Assembly: GCA_032718475.1 (NCBI GenBank)
Contig: JAUCBJ010003142.1
Location: forward strand, 1 to 33,133
Direction: 5' to 3'
DNA from: Nemertoderma westbladi
Lineage: Eukaryota > Xenacoelomorpha > Nemertodermatida > Nemertodermatidae
DNA length: 33,133 bases
Positions 19,591 through 30,345 of the stretch are shown one piece after another (position 1 is the first letter of the stretch; every line of letters starts with the position of its first letter). The translations under genes were made by a program, and so were the position numbers. The notes under the pieces were generated by a model. It was given only the letters and a program-made list of their open reading frames with translations, ran no database searches and was not told where the DNA came from.

Positions 19591-20529
19591 TCACTCCACC
19601 CACGCTCAACTCCAACTCAACTCGCCTTATCATGGGCACTAAGATACAGACTGGGCTGGGTGGGTACTGGCGCCCTTGAACATTCAAACTGTAGTACCTA
19701 CAACCCAACTGTACCTTAAGCCGACCTGAGGGAACAGCCCATTAGTGAGGTCGGTATTTCTCTTTATTCCTGCCGCTATATTTGTATAACACAAAGGAAA
19801 GCTAACCAAAGGTCTACCCCCCAAGAAAGACAAGTTGGCTACCATTGAAATGAATAGGCAATGGAATTCTGTGTTCACATCTTAATGTTGTCTTGGGTCG
19901 GTTTAAACAGAGCCATACAATCCATACAATAGAGAGCTTTACCGAAATACACTTCCAAAGAGCCAAGCAGCAGTGGTGGGATAGCTCCAAAATGCTCGGA
20001 TGTAGGATTTCTTCGAAAAAGGCCCAATTTATTTAAGTTACAGCAAAATACTGATAAATATATTTTGCTTTTCACAGGAGAGACAGTATCCTGTTCTACT
20101 CTACAGGTATTAGTGTATGTACATGTGTTAATTATTATAGCATTCAGGTGTAAAATACCGCGTTTTGTCCCCCCCCCCCCCTCCCCCCTCTTATGTGACA
20201 CACTATCACCATGTTGGACCCCGTCCCTGCGTCCCCCCCTCCCTTGTGAAGATAAGGAGACTTTCGAAGCAATCAAAATTAATTCTTCTCGATTTGAAAC
20301 CCGGTGCTAGAGAGGTTAATAAAGGGTAGAGATAATTTATTTCGAATTACGAAATTTATTCTTAACTTTAGTACTGTGGCACTGCTGGTGGTTTAGAAGC
20401 CACTGGTTGAGGTTGAGTAAAATAACTACCCATCTTATAGTAAAGTACAGTATGGTATAGAAGCAATTCACTCGTAGTCTGGTTTTAACTCGAAGTTCGG
20501 GTTTTCAACTTGAAGTTCAGGTTTTCAAC
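19591..20529. other. Unassigned DNA between array and LTR-like sequence
   Basis: No gene recognised. The 133-residue minus frame (19875-20276) runs through a C/G homopolymer (20168-20189) and has no motif. Just left of the LTR-like sequence, GTTGAAAACC-GAACTTC units (minus strand) repeat twice. No primer-binding site follows the LTR end. Confidence 0.4.
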
Positions 20530-21069
20530 TGTGACGGGATTCTCAAGTTGGCAGGGAATCCCGACCGGGTTTTGTCTTGGTTTGTAATATTCGTCACCGC
20601 ATCCGCTTACTGTGGCTGAATGACTGAAGGCCGAAGGCCGGTTATTATAAAGGAGTTTGGTGTTAATGTTGTTAATCTCTCATAAGTATACAAGTACCGG
20701 TAGTAATCAGTACAACAGTAATCACAATGATAGCAGACAACAACGACGGTTGAAAACCGTCCAACTTCTGCTCACCCAATATACCAACTAAAGTACATTT
20801 GACAGAGTAACGGTTATATATTACATGGGACACATTAATTACCTAGGTGTGGCCAACCAGTGGACGTGCTGTACCTGTTACTATGCTAGCTTCTACCCTG
20901 AGATGAGCTGTGTGCTGGCATCTCTCCCTGTGGTTGGCACTGTATATTGCTAGGTGCCAGTTGCTACTGGTGACATTATATTGGTAATGTCACCTAATCA
21001 ACTATAATTGGTAAAAAGCCACTTTCCCCATTTTCCACTGAGTAGTGCAGCGAATTGGATACGCTCACA
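20530..21069 (-). repeat. LTR-like sequence A (540 bp, TG...CA)
   Basis: Read on the minus strand it begins TGTGAGCGTATCCAATTC and ends with GGTCGGGATTC and ATCCCGTCACA. The sequence at 31,201-31,770 on the plus strand begins TGTGAGCGTATTCAATTC (17 of 18) and ends with GGTCGGGATTC and ATCCCGTCACA. Both have TGTGA/TCACA termini. The interior is much diverged. No target duplication and no primer-binding site were found beside this copy, so it is an old solo or broken LTR of the same family. Confidence 0.6.
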
Positions 21070-22902
21070 GTGATATGGCAGTATGGCAGCTATGTGCATA
21101 TCGTGCACAGATAATATAATATCATCTGTGGCAGCTTTGCCACACTTGTACCACCCCGAGAAAGTGAAACCACGTTGCTCATTGATAGCCGTAGCCATTT
21201 TAGTTATGTTCTCACGCAGGTTATTGCTATCGAACCGTGAGCGGGGCAGTGACAAAGCCTGACTTGACAAAAACAAATTTGTCAAACCCAAGCTCTGCCA
21301 CAAATCACCATTCTTTCTCCCCCACCAGGCGAAAATGGTGGTACGCCATTTCTTCCTTGGAGGACATATCTAGAGGCAAAGAGTATAGACACTGACTTTG
21401 AACAATAGCAGGAAGTAGTGGGGAATGTGTATTTATAACAGGATTATCCAGAGAGTGGTGCAAGTAATCTCCTGTAAATATAGGATCACAGATTTGGACC
21501 ACCTCTTCAAGTTTTACCTAGCAATGGAGAAATAGATTGCCAGAATGGTTAGAATCGCAGGTAAAGGTTGTAAAACATAGGTCTAAGTCTAGATCTCCAA
21601 GCACAACCTCCCGTCAAAGGCTCCCTCTTTCTTGGCCTGCTTAGGTGGAGCAGACCCCCCACCTCCGAACCCTGGCATTCGCCCCACACGAACGTAGGGG
21701 AGGAGGCGTTCTACCCGGGGCAATCATAAGAATAATTCCCATCAGTACCGTCTGATTAGGAACATACAGTTTCGATTGGTACCCTTGTACCACTTCTTGT
21801 ATAGAAACCCGACGCCGATTGTTTATTCGATCCATCCTCACTACTGAATTAATTATTTAATCTTTAATAAGGGCCTACTGCAGTAATTAATGGCTATATT
21901 ACTTTAATACTATATATTTAGTCACTATTCATATTTAATAATTTAAGTAATATGTAATATATTTAGTCACTTTAGAAAATAATTAAACGCATTAACTGCG
22001 TAAGTAATACATAATTAAATATACAGTATCTATCTAATTTAATTTTTATTTGAAATATTTTATGGACTGTTCATACTGGTGTCGTAAAATTTAAATACCG
22101 GTAGGTTACTATTTCTGATTTCAATCTAAAATCCATTGTACTTACGCTTGTTTATAACCATTCGATTATTTAAAAAATATATATGAAAAATGATATGACA
22201 GTTGCCGTGGGACATTAAATTGAAACATATTTTCCACTACCGCAATATGTCAGTGGAACGTGTCACTAGCAGCTAAGCCAAGGTGTACTTTACTGAATAA
22301 CTATTTCACTTTGAGATAGGAAAATACCTAGGCCTAACTGGTATTAGAAGACTACTACTCAAATAAATAATTCATTTTCTGGCTAATGTAGTTTTCATTA
22401 TTTTCACTAAGAATTAACTTACCTTCAGCCAGTCAGGTATACTAAAGTTTAATTTAGTTCAAAAGCGTTAGCTGTTTGACTTTACTGGGTGTTTTTAATA
22501 GGCCTAGCCGCGGTATCGGTAGCTTTTGACAAAACAGTAGGACTTAAAACTGAAAGTTTTTATACCGGTACTAAACATGACTGGTGATTACAGCTATAGC
22601 GGTACAAACAGTACAGTTGACTTTTAATACTGAAAGTATTTCTGGTAGTCTGGTAGCGCTACTTGAATAAAAGTAACTGATATACTGAAAGTCGGATAGT
22701 TGATGATCACCACTACTAATTAATTCTGTAGGTACTGGTACAAACCGGTCAGCCGGTTGCCTTTACTGTCAGACTGTAGGTACTGAAATAATTAGAGTAT
22801 GGCTTATGACTATGTGTGTGGTACCGGTACCGGCTGAGCGGTACTAGTCTGCAGGTGCAGTAGTTGCAGGCCTAAGCAGTTAAGTTATGTACGGTACCTT
22901 TA
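21070..22902. other. Intergenic; two weak minus-strand open frames
   Basis: Two neighbouring minus frames (21502-21305 and 21303-20998) look protein-like (for example EEMAYHHFRLVGEKEW and EQRGFTFSGWYKCG) but match no family I recognise. The second runs into LTR-like sequence A. A further 66-residue frame at 21841-21641 is basic and unassigned. From 21,850 the DNA is AT-rich with many ACCGGTA and GGTACCGGTACC palindromes (22,500-22,860). Confidence 0.4.
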
Positions 22903-22921
22903 AGGGGGGGGGGGGGGGGGG
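22903..22921. repeat. Poly-G tract
   Basis: Uninterrupted G run. Confidence 0.8.
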
Positions 22922-23804
22922 GTATAGTAATTTTACAACGATTTGGTGGGTTTATGTATTTAGCGTGTAACTTTTGTATATTGTATAATATATGTTTTTA
23001 TATATGTAAAAGCTTTTGCGGATATAACAAGTCATTTTTCCGCAATGCACAGAATACTCTAAACTCTAAAATAGCCCTAAATTTATCCAACTACGCAACG
23101 GGAAGGAATTGGAGCCCAGGTGACGAAATCTGTCAGCTGATTCTTTGTGGACGTGGCAATTCTTTGTTCTGCCTAATTCAGCCAATCAGAGCAATTTTCC
23201 CTTTATGTCTAACAGAGGCCTATGGAAACTCGCGCAATGCATTACGGTCTTTGTTTACTATTTTCTGAGCATCAGAACCGGCTTGGAATCTTCTGTGCTT
23301 CTGTGTAGAAGTTTCAGACTTTGGCCTAGGAAACATCAGATAGCCTTGATTATAAGAACGTAAATCTATTAACCTGGTCATACTTGTCACATCTCGTAAC
23401 ATTACTCAATTCATTTCTCATTTACTTAACTGACTGCATATTACTAAATCACTGCATTATTTTACTTCTGTTATTAATTGTTGTTATATTAATGGATATT
23501 GCTGTTACATTTGGAGAATACCGATAAATAATCATAAACCCCTCAATCTTCTTGATTACTGAGGTAAGAGGAACAGGTTTACCGGTAGCAACTGCGACTT
23601 ACATAATATTGGTTTGTGTGAATTAAATGCTATTTCATAATCCCTACATGTGTCAGTTGCGATCCTCCTTATATATGATCAAATTCAGTGACGGTCGGCA
23701 GATTAGTGTGAAGTAGTGTAAAGTCGCGTGAAGTAGTGTGAAGGTTAATAAAGCATCTCCTAAAGAATGCGCTATTTACGAAACTCTGTGTCCATCTAGT
23801 TGTG
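22922..23804. other. Intergenic with CCAAT-box-like site and short GTGTGAAGTA repeats
   Basis: CAGCCAATCAGAGC (23,179-23,192) fits an NF-Y/CCAAT box and sits in locally CpG-bearing DNA, so a promoter is possible. No first exon is convincing. Four GTGAAGTA-like units occur at 23,707-23,745. This is the left flank of the gypsy insertion. Confidence 0.35.
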
Positions 23805-23809
23805 ATTAG
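23805..23809. repeat. Target site duplication (left) of gypsy element
   Basis: ATTAG flanks the left LTR and recurs immediately outside the right LTR at 29098-29102. Five bases is usual for Ty3/gypsy. Confidence 0.85.
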
Positions 23810-24152
23810 TATAATGATATCGTAAGCATACCGATATACGAGTAAGAGTGAGAAATAATATAGTGCCGCACCGTTATATTATATTATTTCAATATGTGCT
23901 GATAGACTGATAAGTACTGCTGGCCGACATACCGGTGGCAGTATACTGTGCAGTACAGAGCTGTCGGTCTGTAGCCGTCCAGGATGACAGCTCCAGTATC
24001 CTATAACAATGAATGAATAATATATCCTACCTACTGTGAAATCCCATCACCCGATATCCCATGCAATCTGCCCATCGCTGATTGGCCGTTGCCTAGTAAC
24101 GGATCTAGAGTACGTAGCTAAGGAATATCAATACAATAATAATATCAATACA
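23810..24152 (-). repeat. Ty3/gypsy 3' LTR
   Basis: 343 bases matching 28755-29097 with 7 substitutions and no gaps. On the minus strand it starts TGTATTGATATT. The inner boundary is set by the adjoining polypurine tract. It contains GATTGGCCGTTGCCTAGTAAC (24080-24100), an inverted CCAAT box beside an RFX-type X-box. Confidence 0.95.
24088..24100. promoter_or_regulatory. RFX X-box-like site in the gypsy 3' LTR
   Basis: GTTGCCTAGTAAC matches the palindromic X-box form GTTGCC-N-AGTAAC. An inverted CCAAT (GATTGGC, 24080-24086) is adjacent. The 5' LTR copy (29033-29045) reads GTTGCCTAGTAAT, losing the last C by a CpG-type change. The match to the known consensus is seen directly; binding is inferred. 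Confidence 0.5.
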
Positions 24153-24162
24153 CCCCCCTTCT
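24153..24162 (-). other. Polypurine tract of gypsy element
   Basis: On the minus strand AGAAGGGGGG directly abuts the TG of the 3' LTR. This is the expected primer for plus-strand DNA synthesis. Confidence 0.9.
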
Positions 24163-24184
24163 AGTTTGTGGGACTCCCAACAAA

Positions 24185-27100
24185 CTATCCATAATGGAGT
24201 CTGTCTGGTTGACGTCGCCGACGTGTTGGGTGGGTGTTGTTGTGTTGTAAATCTGGTATATTTTCCGGGCTGGTGCTGGTAAGCTGTGTTGCCCAGTGAA
24301 TGGCCTTAGTTGGGTTTGATGGGGTTCCTCTAGCATTATAACCATTGTGCCCGCTGTTAATGTCCCCCAATGTCCCGATAGCTGTGTTCCTCAGAAGGTG
24401 GCGTCGGTTGCGGGTGAGACAACGGCCGGACTGTAATTTGATCCGGTAACTGCGGTGTGAGGCCGCTTCGACCACAACACCAGTGTGGTCCCAACGCTTG
24501 GTGGTTGGGTTTTGGATCCGCACCGGGTCTCCCACTGAGAGGGTGGGGAGGGTTTTGGCCCCGCGGTTGTAATCCTCGGCCTGAGACTCAATGAGTTTTG
24601 GCACTGCAGCGTCGAGTGCGGTCCTGGTCGTTTGGTGTCCCAAGAGGAAAGCCCGGCTGTGTGCAGGTACCCGTGAGCGTGTTGGGTGCCCAAATAAAAT
24701 CTGGGCCGGTGATTGGCCGTGTGCGCGGGGTGAGTTTCTTAATTCCAGGAGGCCCTCCTGGAATGCCGTAGAGTTTATTTTTCCCCCAGTTTTTGTTATC
24801 AAACTCTTCAGAGCCTTAACGGCAGACTCTGCATGGCCGTTGCTCTGTGGGTATTCCGGGGAGGAGAACGTCTGCTGTACTCCCCAGTCGCTAAGGAAGT
24901 CCACGAAATTGGACCCCGCGAATTGTGGGCCGCCGTCGGAGGAGAACCGTACGGGGATGCCGAAGCGTATAAAAACGTCCCGTATATGGGCTGCTGTTGT
25001 AGCGGCGGTTGGATGGCTGGTGTAGCCGTATATTTCGGGCCACCCAGAGTAACGGTCCGCTATGGCGAGGTAGTTCCGGCCGTCGAGGGCGAAGAGATCG
25101 GCAGAAATCTCCTCGAAGGGCCGGGTGGCCTCTCGGTCTCGTAGGAGAGGTTCCTTGGTGAGACTGGGGCGGTGTGTGAGACAGGCATCACACGATGAAA
25201 TGGTAGTCCGGACATCGTTGGTGAGCCCGGGCCAGTACACCGTCTGGTGGGCACGGCGGAGAGTTTTCTCTACACCCTGGTGGGCGGCGTGAAGTCGCGC
25301 GAGGGTGGTCCGTCGCTCGGCCCGCGGAATAATAATCCGCTGCCCGTAAAGGACGAGTTCGTGGTCCGTGGTGAGTTCCTCCCGGACGGACCAATAGGGA
25401 GAGACTCATGGGAGTTGGCGGGAGGCCAGCGGGAACCCGGACTGTGTGGCGACGAGGAGTTCCATGTAGTCGGGGTCGTCCCGGGCGGTCTTGCAGAGGG
25501 CATCGAGGATCAAGTCGGAGAACTCCTCCGATTGCTCCGAACTCTCGTAGAGTTCGGCGGCTTTCTGCCGGGTTACCGCATGTATGTAGTACGCCATATC
25601 GCCGTCGTCGATCAGGTCATCGGAGGATGGATCGTCAACGGGAGCGCGGGATAATGCATCGGGAATCCGATGATCCTTACCCTTCCTCCACACTGTAGTG
25701 AAGGTATACGGAGTCAGTTTAGATTTCAGCCGCTGGAGGCGAGTATTATCCGTGGCATCGATTGTGTAGCGATCCAGGATAGTAACGAGTGGCTGGTGAT
25801 CGACTATAAGGGTGAAGTGTGGAAGGCCGAGGAGGTAGAGTCGACACTTGTGGGCCGCCCAGGCGACCGCGAGCAGCTCGAGCTCCACCATTTGCGTAGC
25901 GTGACTCCGTCTCCGAGACGAACCGCGATCCGCACTCCACCAGTTTCCAGTCATCGTCGTCGTAGCGCTGGAGTAATGCGTAGCCCAAACCGTGTTTCCT
26001 CGAGGCGTCGGTTTGGAGCATTGTCTCGCGTTCCGTCTCGAAGGGAGCGAGGATTGGGGGTGAGACCAACGCGCGTTTTGTCGCCTCGAACGCCGCCTCA
26101 TGGTCCGAATTCCAAATAAATGAGTTCTTAGAACTGAGGAGGGGGCGGAGGGGGGACATCGTAGAGGAGATGTCCGTCGAGAATGGGGCGAGTTGCTCCA
26201 CCAACCCAACGAAACTCCGGAGGTCAGTAATATTTGTTGGCCTCGGGAAACTCGCGATAGCCCGGACCTTCGCCGGGTCGGCCCGTATCCCGTCGGCCCC
26301 GACGAGGTAGCCCGCGAACTTAACTTCGCGCTGGGCGAACTGGACCTTGTCGGGGTTGAGGGAAATTCCGGTCTCGCGGCATCGTTGGAGGAACCGGCGG
26401 ACGCTGTCGAGGTGGTCGTCGAGGTTGGCGTCGTAGAGGAGGACGTCATCGACGATCTTCCTCAAGTTTGGCAGGTCGCGGATGGCGTCGTCGCCGCGGC
26501 GGTTGTACTCATCCCCGCTCGATATTAAACCCATAACACTCCTGGTGTGTTTATATCTCCCCCAGGGTGTTACGAATGTGGTTAGGAGCTGGGAATCTTT
26601 ATCGAGAGGGACCTGCCAATACCCGGAAGCGGCGTCAAATACGGTGAAATAATTCGCCGTTGTTGCGATTCCGGCTATCGCCACCCGTGGGCTCGGGGTG
26701 GGGTAGTAAGGCCATGTAACCTGTTGGTTGAGGTTGCGGAGGTCCACACACAACCTGAGTTTGCCGGAAGGTTTCCGGGTAACCGTCATCGGGTGAGCCC
26801 AATCGGTAGGCTCCGTCACTCGTTCGATGACGGTGCGTTGCTCCATGTTGTCGAGGAGGGACTTTACCTCGTCCCGCATGGCGAAGGGAATTGGACGCGC
26901 GCCGTTTACATGGAAGGGTTTGGCGCCCTCCTTTAAGTCAACGTGCATCGGTTCGCCAACCATGGTGGACAAAGGTTCGTCTACGTCGTCGAACACGTCA
27001 GCGTATTCGCGTAGAATTTCGTCGCGAACTCGGGGATTTAACGGTTCCGCTGTAGATTTGATTGAGTTTATGGCTTGTGGGAAATTCGGCGGAAGAATGT

Positions 27101-28724
27101 TAAGGTTCACGAGCGCCCGGAGGTTTAGGATTAGGCCATCAATTTCCGGGGATACGACAATTAAAGCCGTTGTTTCGAGTCCGTCGTAGGAGATTATAGA
27201 GGGAAACATTCCAGCGATTTGTAGCGGGCTTTGGTTCGCGGCTCGCAGTTGAGGGTTGTCGAGGGGATACGGTAGTAGATCTGCATCGCGGCCCCCCATA
27301 GCGCTGTACAGTTTGTGGCTGAACATTGTAGCCGCCGCGCCGCTGTCCGGTAGAGCTCGTTTGACGGTTCCGAGTGGTTCTCCGGATACTTGTTTTAGAT
27401 CCACACTTATACATTTAAGTGGGCAGGTGGCGGGCGGAAGTTCAGTTCCGTTAATGGAAATCGAGTTTACTCCAGTGTTTGAGTGAACCTCTGGAAGTAT
27501 CGAGTTTACACGAGGTGAGTGTGGCGGCTGATCCCTGGAACCAGGTTTACCGCGATTACCTGATTGGGATCGTTTCTGATTGGAACGGCAGACACCCCTA
27601 TAATGCCCAACCTTCCGACAGGATTTACAAACAGCGTCCTTGGCGGGGCAGTTCGGTCTACCCCCCATGTGGTTTCGCCCGCACCACGGACATGCTTGAT
27701 CCGGGCTGGGTTGCTGTGAGTTCGTTAGTTGAGATGTCCGGGAGGTCGATTTCTCGCGCAGGTAATTCGACGTCACTTTAGCGACGGGACGGCCTCGACC
27801 GATGATGGAGTCGTTCCGCTCGCTCGCCTCCATCGATTGGGAGATCCGGACGCAGTCCTCGAGGGAAGGTTGCGGAAGAACCTTCAGGAGCTCCGTTCTC
27901 GTCTCTGAAGATCGGATCCCGACCAGAATCTGCGTCACGATCTGGCGATCGCGACAGTGGCCGCAGAGTTCGGCGTCGTCCGCCAACTCCTCAAGGGCGA
28001 TGCGGAAGGTGTCGAAGGATTCGTTGGCTCCCTGCCTCCGGTCGTGGAACCGGATCCCGTCGATGGCGATGCTTCTCTTCGACCGGAGGTGGGCCTGGAG
28101 ATCGTCGAGGATGGAGTCCGTCGTCGTCTCCGGCGCATCGATGTTGACATGGAGAGTCACTGTCAACATTCGCTGGAGGTCGTGTCCGAGAGCGGAAACG
28201 AGGGCGTAGACCTGTTCATCTCGGGGGAAGGTGGAGGCCTGCTGGCGGTGCGCGTGGACGCGCCAGGTCTCTCTCCAGCGACGGAACGGAGTGAATTCGA
28301 TGTCGCCATCGATCTTCTCTAGCCCGGATATATCTATCACGCGACGTCGAGGTTGGGGTTGCGCGGGAGCTGGGTGTCCCACGGCGGCGGCGGGAGGTGC
28401 AGCGGCAGCACCGGGTCCCGCACCTTGTTGGCCCTGGAGGGCAGCAATTAGTTGCATCATCCGAGCATCGGAGTCGGCTCGTTGTTGGAGGGCGTCACCC
28501 TGGTGCTGTGCCAAATGCGCGTCGGCGTCGACCTGCGCCTTCAACATCAACTGGGTCAGTTGATCGAGTCTGTCATCTGCGTGTGCTCGTTGCTGATTCA
28601 GTTCGCGTCGCATATCTCGGATGTTGTACCGATCCGCTGGATCGGCATTATCTGAGTCTGATGAACCCGCGTTGTCGTCTTTGCCTGCAGCGGCTAAATT
28701 TTTAGCACCGCGTTTAGGAGGCAT
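24185..28724 (-). pseudogene. Gypsy gag-pol polyprotein (one frameshift, one stop)
   Basis: ATG at 28724 opens a single gag-pol frame. Gag has an acidic, coiled N-terminus, an Ala/Pro-rich stretch (about residues 100-125), and a C-x2-C...C-x2-C-x4-H-x4-C zinc knuckle region (345-379). Protease has ALPDSGAA (about 458-465). RT has [12 protein letters not shown] (693-704) and IVDDVLLYD (757-765). RNase H starts at LQTDAS (903-908). After residue 944 an extra base in an A3 run (25891-25893) shifts the frame. RNase H then continues ([19 protein letters not shown]) to a TGA at 25406-25408. Integrase follows in the same frame: HHCC zinc domain (HAAHQG, CDACLTH), D...D...E (SADLF, SSDGGPQF, NGHAESA), then a basic C-terminal end. 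The shift lies inside RNase H, so it is a lesion rather than programmed. The TGA probably replaced CGA. Confidence 0.95.
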
Positions 28725-28739
28725 CGGTCAGTTCATAAA

Positions 28740-28754
28740 TAGATCACTGCGCCA
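28740..28754 (-). other. Primer-binding site of gypsy element
   Basis: TGGCGCAGTGATCTA begins at the first base after the 5' LTR on the minus strand. TGG is the complement of a tRNA CCA end. I cannot assign the tRNA. The leader is unusually short: gag starts 30 bases after the LTR. Confidence 0.75.
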
Positions 28755-29097
28755 TATAATGATATCGTAAGCATACCGATATACGAGTAAGAGTAAGAAA
28801 TAATATAGTGCCGCACCGTCATATTATATTATTTCAATACGTGCTGATAGACTGATAAGTACTGCTGGCCGAAATACCGGTGGCAGTATACTGTGTAGTA
28901 CAGAGATGTCGGTCTGTAGCCGTCCAGGATGACAGCTCCAGTATCCTATAACAATGAATGAATAATATATCCTACCTACTGTGAAATCCCATCACCCGAT
29001 ATCCCATGCAATCTGCCCATCGCTGATTGGCCGTTGCCTAGTAATGGATCTAGAGTACGTAGCTAAGGAATATCAATACAATAATAATATCAATACA
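28755..29097 (-). repeat. Ty3/gypsy 5' LTR
   Basis: 343 bases, 7 differences from 23810-24152. The primer-binding site abuts its inner end. At least two of the seven differences are CpG-type transitions. Confidence 0.95.
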
Positions 29098-29102
29098 ATT
29101 AG
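29098..29102. repeat. Target site duplication (right) of gypsy element
   Basis: ATTAG, identical to 23805-23809. Confidence 0.85.
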
Positions 29103-29308
29103 TATAAGTCATAACTCTGTTTTTATACTTAAAGCGCCAAGTCCTAAAGGAACTGTTAATATTTCCCCGAAAGTAAATATATTGTCAGAGATTATATAGT
29201 AACGATCAATCGAATAATACAGTAGGTAAAGTATGAGCGCCTTTGACGGCACTGAGGGTGTCGCGTACAGAATTGAGGTGGAGCATGTATACATAGCCAT
29301 AGTTGAGG

Positions 29309-29450
29309 GTGCCAGGTAGAGTAGTAGAGGCGGGCACATGAGGTGCCAGGTAGTAGAGTAGTAGAGGCGGGCACATAGGGTGCCAGGTAGTAAGAGTAGT
29401 AGAGATGGGCACATGGGTGCCAGGTAGTAGAGTTAGAGAGTTAGAAGTAG
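29309..29450 (+). repeat. ~36-bp tandem repeat (GTGCCAGGTAGTAGAG...GGGCACAT), four copies
   Basis: Four units of GGTGCCAGGTAG, TAGTAGAG and GCGGGCACATG. Each carries a small inverted pair, GTGCC and GGCAC. They lie at the outer (5') side of the second exonuclease-unit copy. Confidence 0.75.
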
Positions 29451-29455
29451 TAGAG

Positions 29456-29545
29456 TGGTTGTGGGCACCGCAAGCGCCACGTAGATGGAGGTAGTAAGCA
29501 GAGTGGTTGAGGGCACCGCAAGCGCCACGTAGATAGAGGTGGTAG
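29456..29545 (+). repeat. ~47-bp repeat, two copies
   Basis: TGGTTG-GGGCACCGCAAGC, then GCCACGTAGAT and GGAGGTAG, is present twice. This continues the low-complexity 5' region of the second exonuclease-unit copy. Confidence 0.7.
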
Positions 29546-29659
29546 CAGAGTTAGAGGTAGTAGAGTAGTAGAGAGGGCACAAGGTGAGGGGGGGGGGTAT
29601 GTACGCATGCTATTGCCAAGGAGTATGGAAAGTGCAAAACCTGTGGGCGCGGAGGGTAT

Positions 29660-30055
29660 CACGTAGTAAGGGTAGTAAGAGGGTACGTAGTACCGTTAGC
29701 TAGAGGAGTTAGTAGGGGTAGTAAGAGGGTACATAGTACCGTTAGTTAGAGGAGTTAGTAAGAGTAGTAAGAGGGTACGTAGTACCGTTAGCTAGAGAGG
29801 AGTTAGTAAGAGTAGTAAGAGGGTACGTAGTACCGTTAGTTAGAGGAAGAGAGTCAGTAGAGTTAGTAGAGGTAGAGAGTCAGTAGAGTTAGTAGAGTTA
29901 GTAGAGGTAGAGAGTCAGTAGAGTTAGTAGAGGTAGAGAGGTAGTAGAGGTAGAGAGTCAGTAGAGTTAAAGAGTCAGTAGAGTTATAGAGTCAGTAGAG
30001 CCAGGGAGTTAGTAGAGCTAGTGGAGTCAGTAGAGTTAGCAGTAAGAGAGTAGAG
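29660..30055 (+). repeat. Inverted second copy of the upstream array
   Basis: Units of GAGGGTACGTAGTACCGTTAG, TTAGTAAGAGTAGTAA and GAGTTAGTAGAGGTAGAGAG are the reverse complement of the array at 18,786-19,590. They precede an exonuclease gene remnant in the same relative order. The right half is more degenerate and shortened to GTAGAGAGTCAGTAGAGTTA units. Confidence 0.8.
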
Positions 30056-30089
30056 ACCATAGAAGTAGCAGCTAGAAAGATAAATAGGG

Positions 30090-30345
30090 TAATAGCACAA
30101 ATTAAAATAAAAGTTAAGAATATCAGGATCACCTCCGAACTACAGAAGGGCCTTCTAGGTGGCCTTCGAAGGTCTGGTAGACCACCCGGGGCTGTAGGGC
30201 GAGTCGGTGTAATACAACAGCCGGCATCTAGTAGACAGGGAGGTGGATACACATATCAGAGGTGGGAGAAGTCGGAAGCGGATAGACTTGAGGGGAAGCG
30301 ACTGGAAGAAGTCGCCAGGCGAGGAAGGCGGAGAGAGAGTAGTGA
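30090..30345 (+). pseudogene. Second, internally deleted copy of the exonuclease gene
   Basis: A leader-like stretch (30090-30118) joins directly to sequence equivalent to 17,430-17,200 on the minus strand. Matching blocks include ACTACAGAAG, GTCTGGTAGACCACCCGGGG, GTAGAC-GGGAGGTGGATAC and TATCAGAGGTGGGAG. The whole exonuclease core is deleted. Frame-preserved residues (YQRWEKSEADR) run through a CGA (Arg) exactly where the first copy has the TGA at 17250. They then stop at a TAG near 30346, after which similarity ends. It is therefore an independent, differently damaged copy. Confidence 0.8.

Larger units (their letters stand above)
23810..29097 (-). mobile_element. Ty3/gypsy LTR retrotransposon, 5288 bp, nearly intact
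   Basis: Complete architecture on the minus strand: 5' LTR (28755-29097), primer-binding site, gag-pol, polypurine tract, 3' LTR (23810-24152), and ATTAG target duplications. The interior is GC-rich against an AT-rich background. LTRs differ at about 2% of sites, so insertion is fairly recent. One frameshift and one stop in pol make this copy non-autonomous. The RT and integrase tail (NRRHL after a short basic region) resemble Mag-like lineages; I hold the clade loosely. Confidence 0.95.

Noticed and set aside
24591-28705. Long plus-strand open frames across the gypsy element
   Set aside because: They are antisense shadows of GC-rich gag-pol codons with no domain of their own.
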